The notes under the pieces: model-generated | What the model was told of the DNA's origin: nothing | Seen by the model: only the letters and a program-made list of their open reading frames with translations | The model's database searches: none | Translations under genes and position numbers: made by a program | Shown: one piece after another, positions 22,941-24,920 of the stretch | Layout of the letters: every line of letters begins with the position of its first letter | Position numbering within the stretch: position 1 is the first letter of the stretch | Source of the DNA: an uncultured Clostridia bacterium | GTDB lineage: Bacteria; Bacillota; Clostridia; Oscillospirales; Acutalibacteraceae | Assembly: GCA_937898195.1 (NCBI GenBank) | Contig: CALEJD010000032.1 | Location: forward strand, 1 to 24,920 | DNA: 24,920 bases | Direction of reading: 5' to 3'

Positions 22941-23023
22941 AGAGTGCAGAACGACAAAAATAAAAAAGGCAGAGATTTTCTCTGCCTTTAACTCTGAGTT
23001 CTGGGTTTTGTATTATGCACTCT
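22941..23023. repeat. Inverted repeat AGAGTGCA flanking a terminator
   Basis: AGAGTGCA (22941-22948) and TGCACTCT (23016-23023) flank the terminator hairpin. The left side belongs to a short low-complexity tract of GTGCAGAACGCAAAG-like units (22923-22953). A similar tract, TGCAAAGTGCATAACGCAAAG, follows the tRNA deacylase gene at 6775-6795. Confidence 0.45.
22965..22989 (-). terminator. Terminator of the aminopeptidase gene
   Basis: AAAGGCAGAGA (22965-22975), loop TTT, TCTCTGCCTTT (22979-22989). On the minus strand the stem is followed by TTTATTTTTG, so it ends the aminopeptidase transcript; it may also stop dpaB transcripts. Confidence 0.8.
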
Positions 23024-23025
23024 AT

Positions 23026-24417
23026 TTATTTCTGTTCAAAGAAAACCTTGAATGCACGATATGCCATATAAACATCAAGCTTTGAAACAACTTCAAGTGG
23101 TGCGTGCATTGAAAGAACAGGCACACCAAGGTCGATTGTGTCGATGTCGAGATTAGCAACATACATAGCAACTGTACCGCCGCCACCTGCATCAACCTTG
23201 CCAAGCTCACCAATTTGCCACACAACATCATTTGCATTGAGCATTCTACGGATTTTACCCATATATTCAGCGGAAGCATCGCTTGTGCCACTCTTACCGC
23301 GTGAACCTGTGTATTTTGTAATAACAACACCATTGTTTACAAATGAGCAGTTCTTTCTTTCACTCACTTCAGGGAATGTTGGGTCAAATGCAGCGTTAAC
23401 ATCAGCAGAAAGGCATTCTGACTTTGACATTACTCTCCAAGGCTCAACCCCACCCATAACTGCAAGGTCGTGGATAAAGTATTTCATATATGATGAGTTA
23501 AGACCTGTGTTACCGTCAGAACCGATTTCTTCTTTATCAGTAAGAACTGTAAGACAAGTGTATTCAGGATTTTCAACATCAAAAATTGCCTGAGCAGCAG
23601 GGTAAGCACAAACCTTATCATCGTGACCATAAGCACCAATTAAGCTTCTGTCAAAACCAATGTCACGAGCCTTGAATGCAGGGACAAGTTCAAGTTCCGC
23701 ACTAAGGAAATCACCCTCAGTAATTCCATATTTTTCGTTAAGAATTTTAATGATGTTGAGTTTAACCTTGTCAGCGCCCTCATCTTTTGAGAATGGACGA
23801 GAACCGATAAGAATATTTAACTGTTCACCCTTGATACCTTCGCTCATTGTCTGCTTCATCTGGTCCTGTGCCAAGTGTGGAAGAAGGTCAGTAACGCAGA
23901 ATTGTGGGTCGTTTTCGTCTTCACCGATTGTAACTTTTACACTTTCGCCGTTTGCCTTAACAACAACACCGTGGAGTGCAAGTGGAATAGCAGTCCATTG
24001 GTATTTCTTGATTCCGCCGTAGTAGTGAGTCTTGAAATATGCAAGAGAAGAATCTTCATAAAGTGGGTTAGGTTTAAGGTCAAGACGAGGTGAGTCAATA
24101 TGTGCGGCAGAGATTTTAACACCATCTGTGATGCTCTTTTTACCGAATACACAAAGAATAATTGCCTTGTTTCTGTTGTTGAAATAAACTTTGTCACCAG
24201 CATTATATTTTTTTGTGTTATCAAATTCTGTGTAGCCTTTGCTTTCTGCTTCTTTTATGAAAAAATCAACAGATTCACGCTCGATTTTTGCAAAGTCCAA
24301 ATAATCTTTATAACCCTCACAAAAATCATCGGCAAGTTTAACTGTTTCGTCGCTTACTGTTTCCATAGCATGCTTTGGCTCATAGAAAAGTTCCTTTTTC
24401 ATTTCATTTAAGTCCAT
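23026..24417 (-). CDS. M18 family aminopeptidase
   Basis: This is a dinuclear-zinc metalloaminopeptidase, cytoplasmic, usually removing N-terminal acidic or neutral residues from peptides. The 463-residue protein has metal-binding motifs A-A-H-I-D-S-P-R (His106), G-H-D-D-K-V (Asp266), D-K-E-E-I-G-S (Glu296/Glu297), S-A-D-V-N-A-A-F (Asp339) and S-M-H-A-P-L-E (His438). These are the M18 ligand positions in order, and all are present. An AGGAG-type site precedes the ATG. It begins 18 bases after the end of coaE and is probably cotranscribed with it. Confidence 0.93.
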   Translation of the reverse strand: MDLNEMKKELFYEPKHAMETVSDETVKLADDFCEGYKDYLDFAKIERESVDFFIKEAESKGYTEFDNTKKYNAGDKVYFNNRNKAIILCVFGKKSITDGVKISAAHIDSPRLDLKPNPLYEDSSLAYFKTHYYGGIKKYQWTAIPLALHGVVVKANGESVKVTIGEDENDPQFCVTDLLPHLAQDQMKQTMSEGIKGEQLNILIGSRPFSKDEGADKVKLNIIKILNEKYGITEGDFLSAELELVPAFKARDIGFDRSLIGAYGHDDKVCAYPAAQAIFDVENPEYTCLTVLTDKEEIGSDGNTGLNSSYMKYFIHDLAVMGGVEPWRVMSKSECLSADVNAAFDPTFPEVSERKNCSFVNNGVVITKYTGSRGKSGTSDASAEYMGKIRRMLNANDVVWQIGELGKVDAGGGGTVAMYVANLDIDTIDLGVPVLSMHAPLEVVSKLDVYMAYRAFKVFFEQK

Positions 24418-24435
24418 AATATTTTCTCCTTTCGG

Positions 24436-24918
24436 TTACAAATCTAATTGTAAAATAATTGGTTTTATTTCTACATTTAAGTCGTATGGTGGGTAATTCC
24501 ATAAAACAAAATCAGCACGACTTGTGAAAAAGCTCTCGTCTTTTTGTGCGTTAATTCTTTCAAGCGCCTTTTCTTCGGTGATGTCATCCCTTTTCATTAT
24601 TCGTTCAAGACGAATTTCTTTTGGCGCAACAACTGCAACAGTAAAGTCACAAAGTGCATCTTCACCACTTTCAAAAAGCGCGATAGCATCAATAATTATA
24701 CCACGATAGCCAACTTCTTCCATATCCTTGATAATGGATTGGATTTCTTCAGTTACAGCAGGGTGAGTGATGTTGTTTAAATCGTTTGTGCTCTGCTCAT
24801 CAGCAAATGCACGGGTAGCAAGTAACGGACGATTTGTTGTGCCATCATCATTGATTACGTCATCACCAAAACGCTCTTTTAATTTATTTTTGACATTTTC
24901 GTTGTTGTTTATAACTTC
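24436..24918 (-). CDS. coaE: Dephospho-CoA kinase, C-terminal part; start lies beyond the window
   Basis: CoaE phosphorylates dephospho-CoA in the last step of coenzyme A synthesis. About 160 residues are visible, and the frame is open to the window edge, so the P-loop end is missing. Visible marks are N-R-P-L-L-A-T-R-A-F, N-I-T-H-P-A-V, I-I-D-A-I-A-L-F-E-S-G, D-F-T-V-A-V-V-A-P-K-E-I-R-L-E-R-I-M-K-R-D and A-L-E-R-I-N-A-Q. These match the D-x-x-L-L-x-E and R-x-x-R-D regions of the family. An internal ATG at 24723 is not the real start, since homology extends upstream of it. Confidence 0.88.
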   Translation of the reverse strand, partial: EVINNNENVKNKLKERFGDDVINDDGTTNRPLLATRAFADEQSTNDLNNITHPAVTEEIQSIIKDMEEVGYRGIIIDAIALFESGEDALCDFTVAVVAPKEIRLERIMKRDDITEEKALERINAQKDESFFTSRADFVLWNYPPYDLNVEIKPIILQLDL

Positions 24919-24920
24919 AC

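Overview
The window reads as low-GC Gram-positive, spore-forming Clostridia DNA (inference). It carries dipicolinate synthase genes, SD-type starts, a consensus sigma-A promoter, a dockerin-like tail on a secreted protein and A/T-rich spacers. No rRNA, tRNA, CRISPR array or insertion sequence was recognised. The first ~520 bases differ: they are GC-rich and encode the start of SbcC, cut off mid-domain and joined to the 3' end of an iolB gene. This looks like an assembly chimera or a recombination scar.

Layout. 1-678: SbcD/SbcC fragment and iolB tail. 706-6247: myo-inositol catabolism genes iolD, iolE, iolA/mmsA and iolG, interrupted by a ~107-bp imperfect palindrome and closed by a strong terminator. 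6301-6771: YbaK-type tRNA deacylase. 6954-10502: circularly permuted ATP-grasp, alpha-E protein, transglutaminase-like protein and a TIM-barrel isomerase-like protein, a predicted peptide/amide ligase cluster. 10569-12552: NrdR, then a secreted transglutaminase-like protein with a dockerin-like end. 12593-13790 (minus): cobalamin riboswitch, DUF4430 lipoprotein and ECF S component, a B12-controlled uptake unit. 13869-14654: membrane-anchored GDPD-like protein. 14770-18883: promoter, compact structured leader and potABCD polyamine transporter. 18925-19346: small XRE regulator divergent from a consensus promoter that drives a ~130-nt noncoding RNA. 19353-21393 (minus): murC and ung, overlapping. 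21448-22922: candidate sigma-K promoter and dpaA-dpaB. 23026-24920 (minus): partial coaE, then an M18 aminopeptidase.

The iol genes turn inositol toward central metabolism; the transport units (polyamine and cobamide) each have an RNA leader, one a recognised riboswitch class and one not recognised. The most novel-looking items are the orphan RNA at 19217-19346 with direct repeats over its promoter, and the ~65-nt potA leader with mutually exclusive pairings next to the ribosome binding site.
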